A DNA stretch of 64,000 nucleotides from Lachnospiraceae bacterium (GTDB lineage Bacteria; Bacillota; Clostridia; Lachnospirales; Lachnospiraceae): positions 62,001 through 126,000 of the forward strand of contig CAJTEM010000012.1 of assembly GCA_910575255.1 (NCBI GenBank), in the 5' to 3' direction. Position 1 is the stretch's first letter. The number at the start of each line of letters is the position of its first letter. Below, one piece after another: positions 8,631 through 16,741 of the stretch. The notes beneath the pieces were generated by a model, which worked only from the letters and a program-made list of their open reading frames with translations, ran no database searches and was not told where the DNA came from. Both the position numbers and the translations under genes were made by a program.

Positions 8631-9902
8631 TTACTTCATAATCGCCCTGCAGGTTTCCTCGATCTCCGCATTCGTATGTGCTGCTGACACAAACATGGCC
8701 TCAAACTGAGAGGGAGCCACATACACTCCCTGTTCCAGCATCCGCCCGAAATAATCCGCATAGGCCTTCGTATCAGAAGCCGTTGCACTGTCATAATCCC
8801 GAACCGGACCAACGGTGAAAAATGCACAGAGCAGGGAACCTGTCTGATTCACACAGATGGCCTCTTTTTTCAGCTCCGCCCGCTTTGCAAACGCCTCTGC
8901 CAGACGTTTTGCCTTTTTTTCTATCTCTGTATAATATTCCGGATGCTGTTTCAGGATCTCCAGGGTAGTGATTCCGGCTGTCGTCGCAATCGGATTGCCG
9001 GATAAGGTTCCTGCCTGATAGACCGGCCCGACCGGGGAAACCATATCCATAATCTCTGCCCGGCCACCATAAGCAGCCATAGGCATGCCTCCGCCGACAA
9101 TCTTTCCCAGGGTCGTCATATCCGGCTTTACCCCGTAATATTCCTGTGCTCCTCCCATTCCCAGACGGAATCCGGTAATCACCTCATCAAAAATCAGCAA
9201 TGTTCCATATTGCTGTGTAATCTCCCGCAAGAACTGCAAAAAGCCCTCCTCCGGCAGCACCACACCCATGTTTGCTGCCACCGGTTCCACGATAATCGCT
9301 GCCACTTGATCCGGATAACACTCCATCAGCTCACGCACCGAATCTCTGTCATTGTACAATGCCACCAGGGTGTTCTTTGTATAGGAAACCGGCACTCCGC
9401 TGCTGTCCGGAACTGCGGTGGTCAGAGCTGCAGAGCCTGCCTTGACCAGAAGTCCGTCCGAATGTCCATGATAATTGCCCTTGAACTTGATAATCAGATC
9501 CCGGCCGGTATAGCCCCTTGCCACCCGGATCGCGCTCATCACTGCCTCCGTGCCCGAGCTGACCAGACGTACCTTTTCCACGGACGGCATTGCCTCATGG
9601 ATCAGCTCTGCCAGTATCCATTCCTTTTCTGTTGGCGCCCCATAGGTGAGACCATCCGCACAGGCCTTCTGCACAGCCTCCGTCACCTCCGGATGCGCAT
9701 GTCCCAGGATTCCCGGCCCCCACGAACAAACATAGTCCACAAAGGTATTGCCGTCCACATCCGTGATGTGGCTCCCCTTTGCATGGTCAATAAACAGAGG
9801 GGTCCGCCCGACAGACCCAAAAGCCCGCACCGGACTGTTCACCCCGCCGGGGATTCTCTCTCTGGATTTCTCAAATAACCGTTCTGATCTGCTGGTATTC
9901 AT
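8631..9902 (-). CDS. hemL: Glutamate-1-semialdehyde 2,1-aminomutase
   Basis: PLP enzyme that converts glutamate-1-semialdehyde into 5-aminolevulinate, using the product of the HemA half encoded next to it. The protein is 423 residues, full length for the family: N-terminal SRERIPGGVNSPVRAF, the cofactor region VSSGTEAVMSAIRVARGYTGRD, the Asp of LLIFDEVITGFR and the Schiff-base lysine in TTLGKIVGGGMP (about residue 264). It lies 27 bases after the hemC fusion and 50 bases before hemA on the same strand, so it is the second gene of a four-gene operon. Confidence 0.96.
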   Translation of the reverse strand: MNTSRSERLFEKSRERIPGGVNSPVRAFGSVGRTPLFIDHAKGSHITDVDGNTFVDYVCSWGPGILGHAHPEVTEAVQKACADGLTYGAPTEKEWILAELIHEAMPSVEKVRLVSSGTEAVMSAIRVARGYTGRDLIIKFKGNYHGHSDGLLVKAGSAALTTAVPDSSGVPVSYTKNTLVALYNDRDSVRELMECYPDQVAAIIVEPVAANMGVVLPEEGFLQFLREITQQYGTLLIFDEVITGFRLGMGGAQEYYGVKPDMTTLGKIVGGGMPMAAYGGRAEIMDMVSPVGPVYQAGTLSGNPIATTAGITTLEILKQHPEYYTEIEKKAKRLAEAFAKRAELKKEAICVNQTGSLLCAFFTVGPVRDYDSATASDTKAYADYFGRMLEQGVYVAPSQFEAMFVSAAHTNAEIEETCRAIMK

Positions 9903-9929
9903 ATTTGCATTCTCCTTTTTATGCTCCTG

Positions 9930-12449
9930 TCACCCGGAAACAGCATCTCCGAGAATTGCTGCCACCATTCCCTCCGAGGTATATTCTGCTGCTGTTTTCC
10001 AGACCTTAAGCCCCAGTCCGTTCGCTGTCTTTGTCGTTGACGGACCTATGGAAACCACCTTTGCCCGGATATTCTCCTTGTCCTCCAGCATTCCACATAA
10101 TGCCTTCACCGCCGAGCTGCTGGCAACTGCCACATAATCTGCCTCCCGGATCACCCGGTTCAGCTCTTCTTTCCGTCTCCTGTCCGTCCAGGTCTCATAA
10201 AGAGGCACATCCGTAAAGCTCACTTTGGCCTCTGCCAGTTTCTCCGTCAGCACAGGAGAACCCTCCTGCGCCCGCATCAACAGAACATGCTCTTCCTTCC
10301 CCAGCACGGGGATCCACTCCCTCGCCAGATCCGCCCCCGTAAACCGGGACGGCACAAAATCACAGGAAAATCCATGCCGTTTCAGTGCTGCCGCCGTCTT
10401 GCTTCCGATCACAGCAAACTTCAGGTGCATCAGCTGACGCAGATCTCTTTCCTCCGTCTTCAGAAGTTCAAAAAACAAATCAACGCCATTGCTGCTGGTA
10501 AATACCAGCCACTGATAATCCTGAATCGTATCCAATGCCTTGCGGACTTCTTCTGTATAAAGCAGTCGGCTTTCAATCACACTGACAGCCACCGTCTCCG
10601 CTCCATAAGGCCTAAGCGCCGCCTCCAGCTCTCCCGCAAGATACCTGCTTCCTGTGACCAGAATCCTTTTGCCGAAAAGTGCTCCCTGTCCATACCAGTC
10701 CAGCCTCTTCTCCAGCCCGGCCACAGCCCCTACCACCGTAATCGCCGGTGTCTCTATTCCGGCCTGCTCTGCTGCCTCCTCGATATGCTCCAGCGTTGAG
10801 ACCACCTTTTTCTGCCTCGACGTGGTTCCATTCTGGATCACGGCCGCAGGCGTATCCTTGTCCTTGCCGTTCGCCAGCAGCTCCCTGGCGATCTTCCCCA
10901 GATTCTTAAGCCCCATCAAAAAGACCAGTGTCCCCTCTTCCCTGGCCAGTGTTGCATAATCCAGAACCTCCTCTGTCTTATGCGCCCCTTCATGTCCGGT
11001 AATCACATGAAAAGAGGATGCCAGCTCCCGCTGTGTCACCGGAATTCCCGCATACGCGGGAACGCTGTAGGAGGAGGAAACACCCGGAACAATCTCAAAC
11101 GGGATCCCCTGCTCCTCCAATGCCAGCGCTTCCTCACCGCCGCGTCCAAAAACAAACGGATCCCCGCCCTTTAACCGGACCACATATTTTCCGGAAAGCG
11201 CCTGTTCCACCAAAAGCCGATTGATCGCGTCCTGGGTCAGATGATGGTTACTTGAACGTTTTCCCGCATAGATCAGCTCCGCATCCAGGCGCGCTTCATT
11301 AAGGATTGAGCCGGAAATCAAATTATCATAAATAATCACATCTGCCTGCCGGACACGTTCCGCTCCCTTGCGGGTAAACAGCCCGGCATCTCCCGGCCCG
11401 GCCCCCACCAGCGACACCGGACGCAGGCGCACGCGCCTGGCAAGGTCAGCTGCCAATTTTTCTGCCTGCTGTATTTCTTTTTCCGCAAGCCCCGTCTTTT
11501 GTTCTACAGGCTCCTTCGATTCTTCGCCCGGTCGCCCTGCTTCCCGCTGCTGTAGTTGCTGTTTTTTCTCCCTATGCCTTGTCTCCTGCCTGGTTTCGGT
11601 GTCTGCCTCTTTTTCAAACATTTCTATATACCCTTCCCGAAAGACCGGATGCTGTCCATCCTCAGCATACATCACGGACATCTTTAACATCTTCCCTTCC
11701 CGGCGGCAGTAAGCCGCGCAGGGCGCATTGCAGCTGCCGCCCAAAACCGTCAGATATTCGCGCTCCGCCCGCAGCATCACCGCATCCTCTGGCGAATGGA
11801 TCGCCGCCATCACCTCAGCCAGCTCCTTCTCCCGAATCTCCACTCCCAGAATCCCCTGTCCGGGGGCTGGGATAAACTCTCTGGTGTCCAGATATTCCAG
11901 AAACAATCCTTCCTGCCGTATCAGTCCCAGGCGCTTGAGTCCCGCGGCCGCCAGCAGAATTCCGTCATAACCGCCAGCCGTCAGCTTTTCTATCCGTGTC
12001 TGCACATTCCCCCGCAAAAGCCGGATCTGCACCTGCGGATTCAGTTGCCGGATCTGCAGCTCCCGCCTCAGGCTGCTGGTTCCGATCACGCTTCCCGCAG
12101 GAAGCTTCCGCGCAGGAAGCCCGCTCATGGTCACCAGCACATCCCGGGGATCCTCCCGGCAAAGAACAGCTCCCAGAACCAGCCCTTTTGGAAACTCCAT
12201 CGGCATATCTTTTGCACTGTGCACCGCCATATCGATCTCTTCCCGCAGAAGCGCTTCTTCCAGTTCCCGGGTGAATACTCCCTTTCCCCCAAAGCTGGCA
12301 AGCGACCGGTCCAGGTGCCGGTCTCCCTTCGTACTGATCGGCACCAGCTCAATCTCCATATCCGGAAAATGTGTCAGAATGGCGTCCCTCACCAGCTCTG
12401 TCTGCACTACGGCCAGTCTGCTTTTTCTTGTCCCTATCCGAAGTTTCAT
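9930..12449 (-). CDS. hemC-cobA-hemD: Triple fusion: HMB synthase, uroporphyrinogen-III methyltransferase, uroporphyrinogen-III synthase
   Basis: An 839-residue chain carrying three consecutive enzymes. Residues 1-275 are porphobilinogen deaminase (GTRKSRLAVVQT, DMAVHSAKDMP, dipyrromethane-cofactor Cys240 in GGSCNAP). Residues 280-325 are a Glu/Lys/Gln-rich low-complexity stretch placed between the last HemC strand and a helix (AEKLAADLARR) that looks like the HemC C-terminal helix. Residues 343-585 are a SUMT (VGAGPGD, RLKGGDPFVFGRGGEE, IPVTQRE). Residues 592-839 are uroporphyrinogen-III synthase (GKRILVTGSR, VFTSSNGVDLFF, IGPSTTKTA). Together they turn porphobilinogen into precorrin-2. CobA-HemD fusions are common in clostridia; adding HemC in the same chain is less so. 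It is the first gene of the operon. Confidence 0.93.
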   Translation of the reverse strand: MKLRIGTRKSRLAVVQTELVRDAILTHFPDMEIELVPISTKGDRHLDRSLASFGGKGVFTRELEEALLREEIDMAVHSAKDMPMEFPKGLVLGAVLCREDPRDVLVTMSGLPARKLPAGSVIGTSSLRRELQIRQLNPQVQIRLLRGNVQTRIEKLTAGGYDGILLAAAGLKRLGLIRQEGLFLEYLDTREFIPAPGQGILGVEIREKELAEVMAAIHSPEDAVMLRAEREYLTVLGGSCNAPCAAYCRREGKMLKMSVMYAEDGQHPVFREGYIEMFEKEADTETRQETRHREKKQQLQQREAGRPGEESKEPVEQKTGLAEKEIQQAEKLAADLARRVRLRPVSLVGAGPGDAGLFTRKGAERVRQADVIIYDNLISGSILNEARLDAELIYAGKRSSNHHLTQDAINRLLVEQALSGKYVVRLKGGDPFVFGRGGEEALALEEQGIPFEIVPGVSSSYSVPAYAGIPVTQRELASSFHVITGHEGAHKTEEVLDYATLAREEGTLVFLMGLKNLGKIARELLANGKDKDTPAAVIQNGTTSRQKKVVSTLEHIEEAAEQAGIETPAITVVGAVAGLEKRLDWYGQGALFGKRILVTGSRYLAGELEAALRPYGAETVAVSVIESRLLYTEEVRKALDTIQDYQWLVFTSSNGVDLFFELLKTEERDLRQLMHLKFAVIGSKTAAALKRHGFSCDFVPSRFTGADLAREWIPVLGKEEHVLLMRAQEGSPVLTEKLAEAKVSFTDVPLYETWTDRRRKEELNRVIREADYVAVASSSAVKALCGMLEDKENIRAKVVSIGPSTTKTANGLGLKVWKTAAEYTSEGMVAAILGDAVSG

Positions 12450-12496
12450 CTGTTACCCTCTGCTTTCCCAAAATACCCACTATTTCATGCCTTATC

Positions 12497-12563
12497 AGTA
12501 TACTGTTTTTTGCAAGGAAATACAAGCCTGCCACAAAAGGTTTCCAGGCGCAGGCTTGTATTT
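12497..12563 (-). promoter_or_regulatory. hem operon promoter with the -35 box inside an inverted repeat
   Basis: On the minus strand TTGTAT (12525-12520), 17 bases, then TATACT (12502-12497), about 50 bases upstream of hemC. The -35 box forms one end of a perfect 14-bp inverted repeat, AAATACAAGCCTGC (12518-12531) with GCAGGCTTGTATTT (12550-12563), separated by an 18-base loop. This could be an operator for a repressor, or a hairpin from read-through transcription. No cobalamin-riboswitch sequence was recognised. Confidence 0.6.
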
Positions 12564-12583
12564 TCTTTACTTTTCATGGGGAT

Positions 12584-12876
12584 GAGGTTCCAAGAGGTAC
12601 GCCTTGGAACGAGGAGAGGGCCGCAGTGGGAAATGGCCTGCAGTTGTTGACTTTGCAGAGATTTAGAAGCCCTTAAATTTCTGAGTTTTGCATGGAAACG
12701 CAAATCCACACTGTCTGAGCGGAGCGAGTTTGTGAATTTGCGTTTCGCTTTTTGCAAAAATCAGAAATGTTAGGAATTCTTGATCTCGAAACCGGAAACA
12801 ACTGCAGGCCATTTCCCACTGCGGCCCTCTCCTCGTTCCAAGGCTGAATATCCCTTTCCCTTAAATTAACTGATAT
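12584..12876. repeat. Palindromic repeat family A, copy 1 (core in A-to-B orientation)
   Basis: Conserved left flank GTTCCAAGAGGTACGCC (12587-12603), then a perfect 48-bp inverted repeat (12601-12648 with 12797-12844) around a core of about 148 bp that is itself an imperfect palindrome with an apical GAGCGGAGCGAG segment. The core begins GACTTTGCAGAG and ends CTCGAAACCGGAAA. A right flank (TATCCCTTTCCC, then TTAAATTAACTGAT) follows. The arm sequence is unrelated to the arms of the copy at 26791. No coding potential is credible: open frames through it are mirror images of each other. Confidence 0.85.
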
Positions 12877-12990
12877 CGTTTCACAGGTTAGTTCTTTCAA
12901 GGCCGGTAAATACCAGCTCTGGAAAAAGGGTTCCCCCATAAAAATCATCCGGGAATCTGCTTCTCTCTCTTGACCAGACAAAGTCCATCC

Positions 12991-13473
12991 GTTATAGTAA
13001 AAACCATGAACCGTGTCGCCCAGCGCAATACCATGTGCAGCCGGATGTAGGCAGAAATGATCGATGCCCTGGAATTATCCGAGAAAAATGATGACTTATG
13101 GGTACTGATCGTCACCAACAGCGGCCCTGCCTTTTGTGCAGGTGCAGACATCAAGAAACTCGCCGCCGTCACCGAGATTGTTCTGGCCTGTGACCTGGTG
13201 GTCGCATCTGAGCACTCCGCCTTCGGCCTGCCGGAGACCGGCATCGGTATAACCGCCAACGGCGGCCTGCTGCGCATCTGCCGGAATGCTCCGCTTTCCG
13301 TTCGCTACACCAAAGCCGCTATCTATAAAACATTGGATATGAATATTATGTATCCCTCTGCTGCCTGGGATGTCATCGAATATTATACCTCCCTCGATCT
13401 GGCTACCGAAGACAAGATTGAGGGCAATGCTGCCTTTGTGGAAAAACGGAAGCCTGTCTGGAAACGCCGTTAG
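12991..13473 (+). pseudogene. Decayed enoyl-CoA hydratase (crotonase family)
   Basis: Remnant of a crotonase. Read in one frame from about 12991, a typical N-terminus (MNRVAQRNTMCSRM) is interrupted by TAG at 13048-13050 where CAG would fit the family, and continues as AEMIDALELSEKNDDLW. The oxyanion-hole segment GPAFCAGADIKKL is present, but it joins directly to ACDLVVASEHSAFGLPE, so about 40 residues including the GGG turn are missing. A second gap of similar size follows ITANGGLLRI. The remainder is under 140 codons against about 260 for an intact enzyme. No RBS was seen. It is non-functional as a crotonase. Confidence 0.8.
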
Positions 13474-13480
13474 AACAGTC

Positions 13481-13508
13481 TGAAGGGACTGCTAAGCAGC
13501 CCCTTCTT
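13481..13508. terminator. Hairpin terminator between crotonase remnant and asrC
   Basis: GAAGGGACTGCT pairs with AGCAGCCCCTTC across a very short loop. It lies between the convergent crotonase remnant and asrC. The T-run on either side is weak, so termination strength is uncertain. Confidence 0.55.
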
Positions 13509-13535
13509 ATCCATACTCTGAAAATCACATATCCC

Positions 13536-14600
13536 TTATGCCTGTGGACCCGCATGCTCATGCTGAGACAGCGGCATTACATGCATATTGCCTCTTTGCT
13601 CATTCTCTGCCCAATAGATATCGTCTGCCATCTTTGCTTCCGGATTGAACTCCACGCCCTCAAAGATATGTTTCACAAATCCCTTGTAGCCCACACGGTC
13701 AATCAGATGTCCGCCATGGAGATACTCCGGCTTATAGTCCAGAGCCCATGCGGAGAACTTCTGCCAGTTGGCAAACATGCCCAGGATCACATCCTCGGTT
13801 ACCCAGTTTAAGAACAGCTTGCCGGAACGCGGATTCTTCTTGCCGGTACGTCCGCCCAGGGTTACACGGTACAGCTTCTTCGGATTCCTGGTCCAGGCGC
13901 TGGTCGGGCAGGCAATCACACACTCGCCGCAGCCTACGCAGCAGCAGGTATCCTTGTCAATCTTTCCGTCCTTGTTCAGAGTCAGCACGCCGGTTGCATG
14001 ATGTTCGCAGGCTTTCGCGCAGGCGCCGCAGCCGATACAGCGATCATAGTCATAGACCATCTTGTTGATGCCCATGATACCGAAATCATTGAAGTTAGCC
14101 TTTACACAGTCATTGGGGCAGCCTGCCACCGCCACCTTGATGTGGTAGTGGGACGGGAAGATCAGCTTCTCGATCTTATGAGCCAGCTCCTGGGTATTGG
14201 CATTGCCCTTGATGCAGTGGATATTGCCGATACAAGCCATGATATTACGGGCGCCGATGGACGGATATCCCTTCTCCGGATCATACTCTGCCGGCTCGTG
14301 GGCAATGGTTTCCATATCCACATCGCACATCTCCACATCCACATCTTTGATATACTCTTTCAGTCTCTTATTGCAAGCCTCGATATTCTCATACTTGATG
14401 CCCGGAATATCAAAGGTCATCCTGGTTCCGAAATGGAATGTTCCATTACCAAAATCCTCGCACAGACCCTGTACAAAGGACAGATATTTGGCATCAATCA
14501 GAGCTCCGGGAACGCGCAGCTGAAGCATGAATTCTCCCGCAACCTTGGACTGTCTGTAACAATTTATACGGACTTTCTTAACGTCGATATCGTGATTCAT
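13536..14600 (-). CDS. asrC: Anaerobic sulfite reductase, catalytic subunit
   Basis: Sirohaem and iron-sulfur subunit that reduces sulfite to sulfide in the cytoplasm. The 354-residue protein has the nitrite/sulfite reductase ferredoxin-like half at the N-terminus, the sirohaem/[4Fe-4S] ligand pattern (IMACIGNIHC, then VAVAGCPNDC about residues 130-180) and an inserted 2x[4Fe-4S] ferredoxin domain (CIGCGACAKAC and CVGCGECVIAC). It lies 18 bases after asrB on the same strand as the last gene of asrABC. The neighbouring hem operon encodes most of the route to its sirohaem cofactor. Length and domain order match AsrC of Salmonella and Clostridium. Confidence 0.95.
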   Translation of the reverse strand: MNHDIDVKKVRINCYRQSKVAGEFMLQLRVPGALIDAKYLSFVQGLCEDFGNGTFHFGTRMTFDIPGIKYENIEACNKRLKEYIKDVDVEMCDVDMETIAHEPAEYDPEKGYPSIGARNIMACIGNIHCIKGNANTQELAHKIEKLIFPSHYHIKVAVAGCPNDCVKANFNDFGIMGINKMVYDYDRCIGCGACAKACEHHATGVLTLNKDGKIDKDTCCCVGCGECVIACPTSAWTRNPKKLYRVTLGGRTGKKNPRSGKLFLNWVTEDVILGMFANWQKFSAWALDYKPEYLHGGHLIDRVGYKGFVKHIFEGVEFNPEAKMADDIYWAENEQRGNMHVMPLSQHEHAGPQA

Positions 14601-14618
14601 ATTCTTACGCTCCTTCCC

Positions 14619-15410
14619 TTAGTCTACCAGATATTTGGCCTGGGTGTAATTAAATACCGGTCCCTCCAGGCATACATACACCTCATCAATACGGCAATGG
14701 CCACACTTACCTACCGCACAGGACATCCTGCGCTCATAGGATACCCAGATCTTCTCATCCGGCACACCGCACTTGCCGCACTCGATACCGGTGAACTTCA
14801 TCATAGGCGGCGGTCCTACAATCACTACTTCATAATTATCCCCAAAGGACGCCCAGTCAACCTTGGAAACGAACTCGGTTACAAAGCCGGTATTCCATCC
14901 TTCCTTCTTCTCTGCATCCAGAGTATAGAAGGTGGTAAAGCGGTCTTTCCACTTCTCCAGTTCGTTCTTAAACACAATACCCTCTTCGTTCTTAAAACCT
15001 GTGATCAGGGTGACGCTCTTGGTATAATCCGGCTCATTATAGAACTTATTCAGCATACTTCTTACAGGAGCCAACCCGGTGCCGCCGGTGATCACGACCA
15101 CATTCTTGCCCTCAAACTTCTCTACCGGCCAGCCCTTGCCGTAGGCGCCGCGCAGGAACAATACATCGCCCGGACCCTTGGTAAAGATCTCGTCCGTCAC
15201 CTTACCTACAGAACGGATGGTAAAATCAATCCACCCGTCGCCATAAGCGCTGACAGAGATCGGAGCCTCACCGATCTTCGGAATGGAGAGCTGTAAGAAC
15301 TGCCCGTGAGCAGGCTTAATATCGGATTCCACTTTAAAGGTATATTCTAACTTGCTTTCTTTCTTAACTTCCAGAATCTTACACGGAACCGGTTTTACAA
15401 TATTATTCAT
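14619..15410 (-). CDS. asrB: Anaerobic sulfite reductase, NAD(P)H/flavin electron-transfer subunit
   Basis: Feeds electrons from NAD(P)H to AsrC. The 263-residue protein is a ferredoxin-reductase fold: flavin-binding barrel (about 1-95, with FLQLSIPKIGEAPISVS), nucleotide-binding domain (VVVITGGTGLAPVRSML, about 105-215) and a C-terminal cysteine motif (ECGKCG, then MSCAVGKCGHCRIDEVYVCLEGPVF) that binds a [2Fe-2S] cluster, as in PyrK and AsrB. It lies between asrA (18-base gap) and asrC (18-base gap). Several archaeal and clostridial hydrogenase gamma subunits share this fold, but the asrA/asrC context settles the call. Confidence 0.95.
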   Translation of the reverse strand: MNNIVKPVPCKILEVKKESKLEYTFKVESDIKPAHGQFLQLSIPKIGEAPISVSAYGDGWIDFTIRSVGKVTDEIFTKGPGDVLFLRGAYGKGWPVEKFEGKNVVVITGGTGLAPVRSMLNKFYNEPDYTKSVTLITGFKNEEGIVFKNELEKWKDRFTTFYTLDAEKKEGWNTGFVTEFVSKVDWASFGDNYEVVIVGPPPMMKFTGIECGKCGVPDEKIWVSYERRMSCAVGKCGHCRIDEVYVCLEGPVFNYTQAKYLVD

Positions 15411-15428
15411 TCTGTTCGTCCCCCTTCC

Positions 15429-16460
15429 TTATTTGCTTTCCGCAAGGATCTCATCGATCGCTTTCGCCATCTTATTCACGGTAGCGGTAATGGAAATGAA
15501 TTCCGGACATCTGCTGGTGCAGCGGCCGCAACCCACACACATATGGAAATCTTTAAAACGTGCCTTGTAATCGTGGAACTTATGGAGCACTTTGTAGCGC
15601 ATCCTCTCAGCGGCAGTCCTGCGGAATACATGTCCGCCGGCCATGTCGGTAAAGCCCTCGATCTGGCAGGAAGCGGTGGTTCTCTTTCTCTCGCCTACAT
15701 TGGTATTCTCATTGTAGATCACATCTGTGGTATTGAAACAGGTGCAAGTGCTGCAGGCCACGGTACAGGAACCGCAGGAGATGCAGCGCTTGTTATATTC
15801 ATTCCACATGGGATGGCTCTTTAGCTTGGTCAGAACCTCCTTGTCCGGAATCTCCGGAATCGTAAGCTCGATCTCGTTCTTTTCGATAAATTCCGGCTTG
15901 AAATCAGCAGCTGCCGCGTCTGCAAACAGGGGTGCAAATGCCTCGTCCCTCACATCCACAGACATCTCGCCATCACCGACACGTACCGCAAGAGCATAAT
16001 CCTCTGCCTTGTTGGATCCCATGCTCACGCAGAAGCAGGTATCCCAGCCTTCGGTACACTCGATCATCACGATCTTAACCTTCTCATTCATCCGCTGATA
16101 GTACATATCAGCAAAACCGCCGTTCTCCAGATAGATCTTCTCCTGATGGTGCTGCGCATTAATGTCACAGGGACGCATGAAAATCAGCAGCTTCTTGCTG
16201 GTTGCCTTGCTCTCGCGGAATTCATCCTCTGTAAAATAAAACAGGGACTGGGTGATGGGGCTTAAGACCTCTTTTGCCGGATAATCGGATTTCTCCTTAA
16301 ACTCAATCTCTTCTACCTTGGACACCTTATCATATTTGACAATATCCGTATCAGAGTATCTGCCCTTTCCGGCAAATCTCTTAGGGGCCCATATCTCGTA
16401 TTCGCCCTGGAGCTGGTCGAAGATCTTATTCACTTCTTCGAAGCTGACTTTGTATCCCAT
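15429..16460 (-). CDS. asrA: Anaerobic sulfite reductase subunit A (ferredoxin-like)
   Basis: The 343-residue electron-transfer partner of AsrB and AsrC. It has two [4Fe-4S] signatures in the C-terminal third (CISCGSCTVACSTCTCF, about residue 225, and CVGCGRCTSRCPEF, about residue 305) and the family segment FMRPCDINAQHHQE near residue 95. It starts at 16460 behind AAAGGAGG. It is the first gene of asrABC; the following genes are each 18 bases apart, so they are co-transcribed and probably translationally coupled. Confidence 0.94.
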   Translation of the reverse strand: MGYKVSFEEVNKIFDQLQGEYEIWAPKRFAGKGRYSDTDIVKYDKVSKVEEIEFKEKSDYPAKEVLSPITQSLFYFTEDEFRESKATSKKLLIFMRPCDINAQHHQEKIYLENGGFADMYYQRMNEKVKIVMIECTEGWDTCFCVSMGSNKAEDYALAVRVGDGEMSVDVRDEAFAPLFADAAAADFKPEFIEKNEIELTIPEIPDKEVLTKLKSHPMWNEYNKRCISCGSCTVACSTCTCFNTTDVIYNENTNVGERKRTTASCQIEGFTDMAGGHVFRRTAAERMRYKVLHKFHDYKARFKDFHMCVGCGRCTSRCPEFISITATVNKMAKAIDEILAESK

Positions 16461-16582
16461 ACTTTTTTATCCTCCTTTATTTTTGAGAATACTTCCGGAT
16501 ATTCCCAGTATCCGGAAAGTTCCTTTGCAGAACTGCCGGTATCCCCGCTCCGACGATTCTGGCGAACTTTGTCACGGTTACT

Positions 16583-16591
16583 ATTGTATCA
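16583..16591 (-). promoter_or_regulatory. Candidate extended -10 promoter of asrABC
   Basis: On the minus strand TGATACAAT, an extended -10 (TGn-TACAAT), about 120 bases upstream of asrA in an AT-rich stretch. No good -35 precedes it. A second candidate farther up, TTGACA (16656-16651), has only a 4/6 -10 match. The exact start is unresolved. Confidence 0.4.
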
Positions 16592-16681
16592 CAAGCGAGA
16601 AAAAATTTCATTAACAAAAATTAAAAAAATAACAATTTCCTGCTGATTTTTGTCAATTTTTTCTAATTTATAATGGGCATA

Positions 16682-16733
16682 GAAAAAGCTCCCGCCGAAA
16701 AATTGCCAAATCCTGGCATCTTCGGCAGAAGCT
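16682..16733 (-). terminator. Intrinsic terminator of the PPIase gene
   Basis: On the minus strand AGCTTCTGCCGAA pairs with TTCGGCGGGAGCT (G-U pairs in the middle), with an inner TGCCA/TGGCA stem, and is followed by TTTTTC. It starts 8 bases after the stop of the gene at 16742 and insulates it from asrABC downstream. Confidence 0.85.
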
Positions 16734-16741
16734 CCCAAGCC

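Noticed and set aside
12450-12560. Cobalamin or other riboswitch before the hem operon
   Set aside because: Only one hairpin is visible and no B12-box-like sequence was recognised in the short leader.
12485-12981. Open frames running through the family A repeats
   Set aside because: They come from the palindrome itself, appear on both strands with related sequences and have no start signals.
13998-15296. 432-codon plus-strand frame opposite asrC and asrB
   Set aside because: Mirror of two certain genes; no start signal and an amphipathic but featureless translation.
16650-16674. TTGTCA and TATAAT on the plus strand near asrA
   Set aside because: Spacing is only 13 bases and no plus-strand gene follows.
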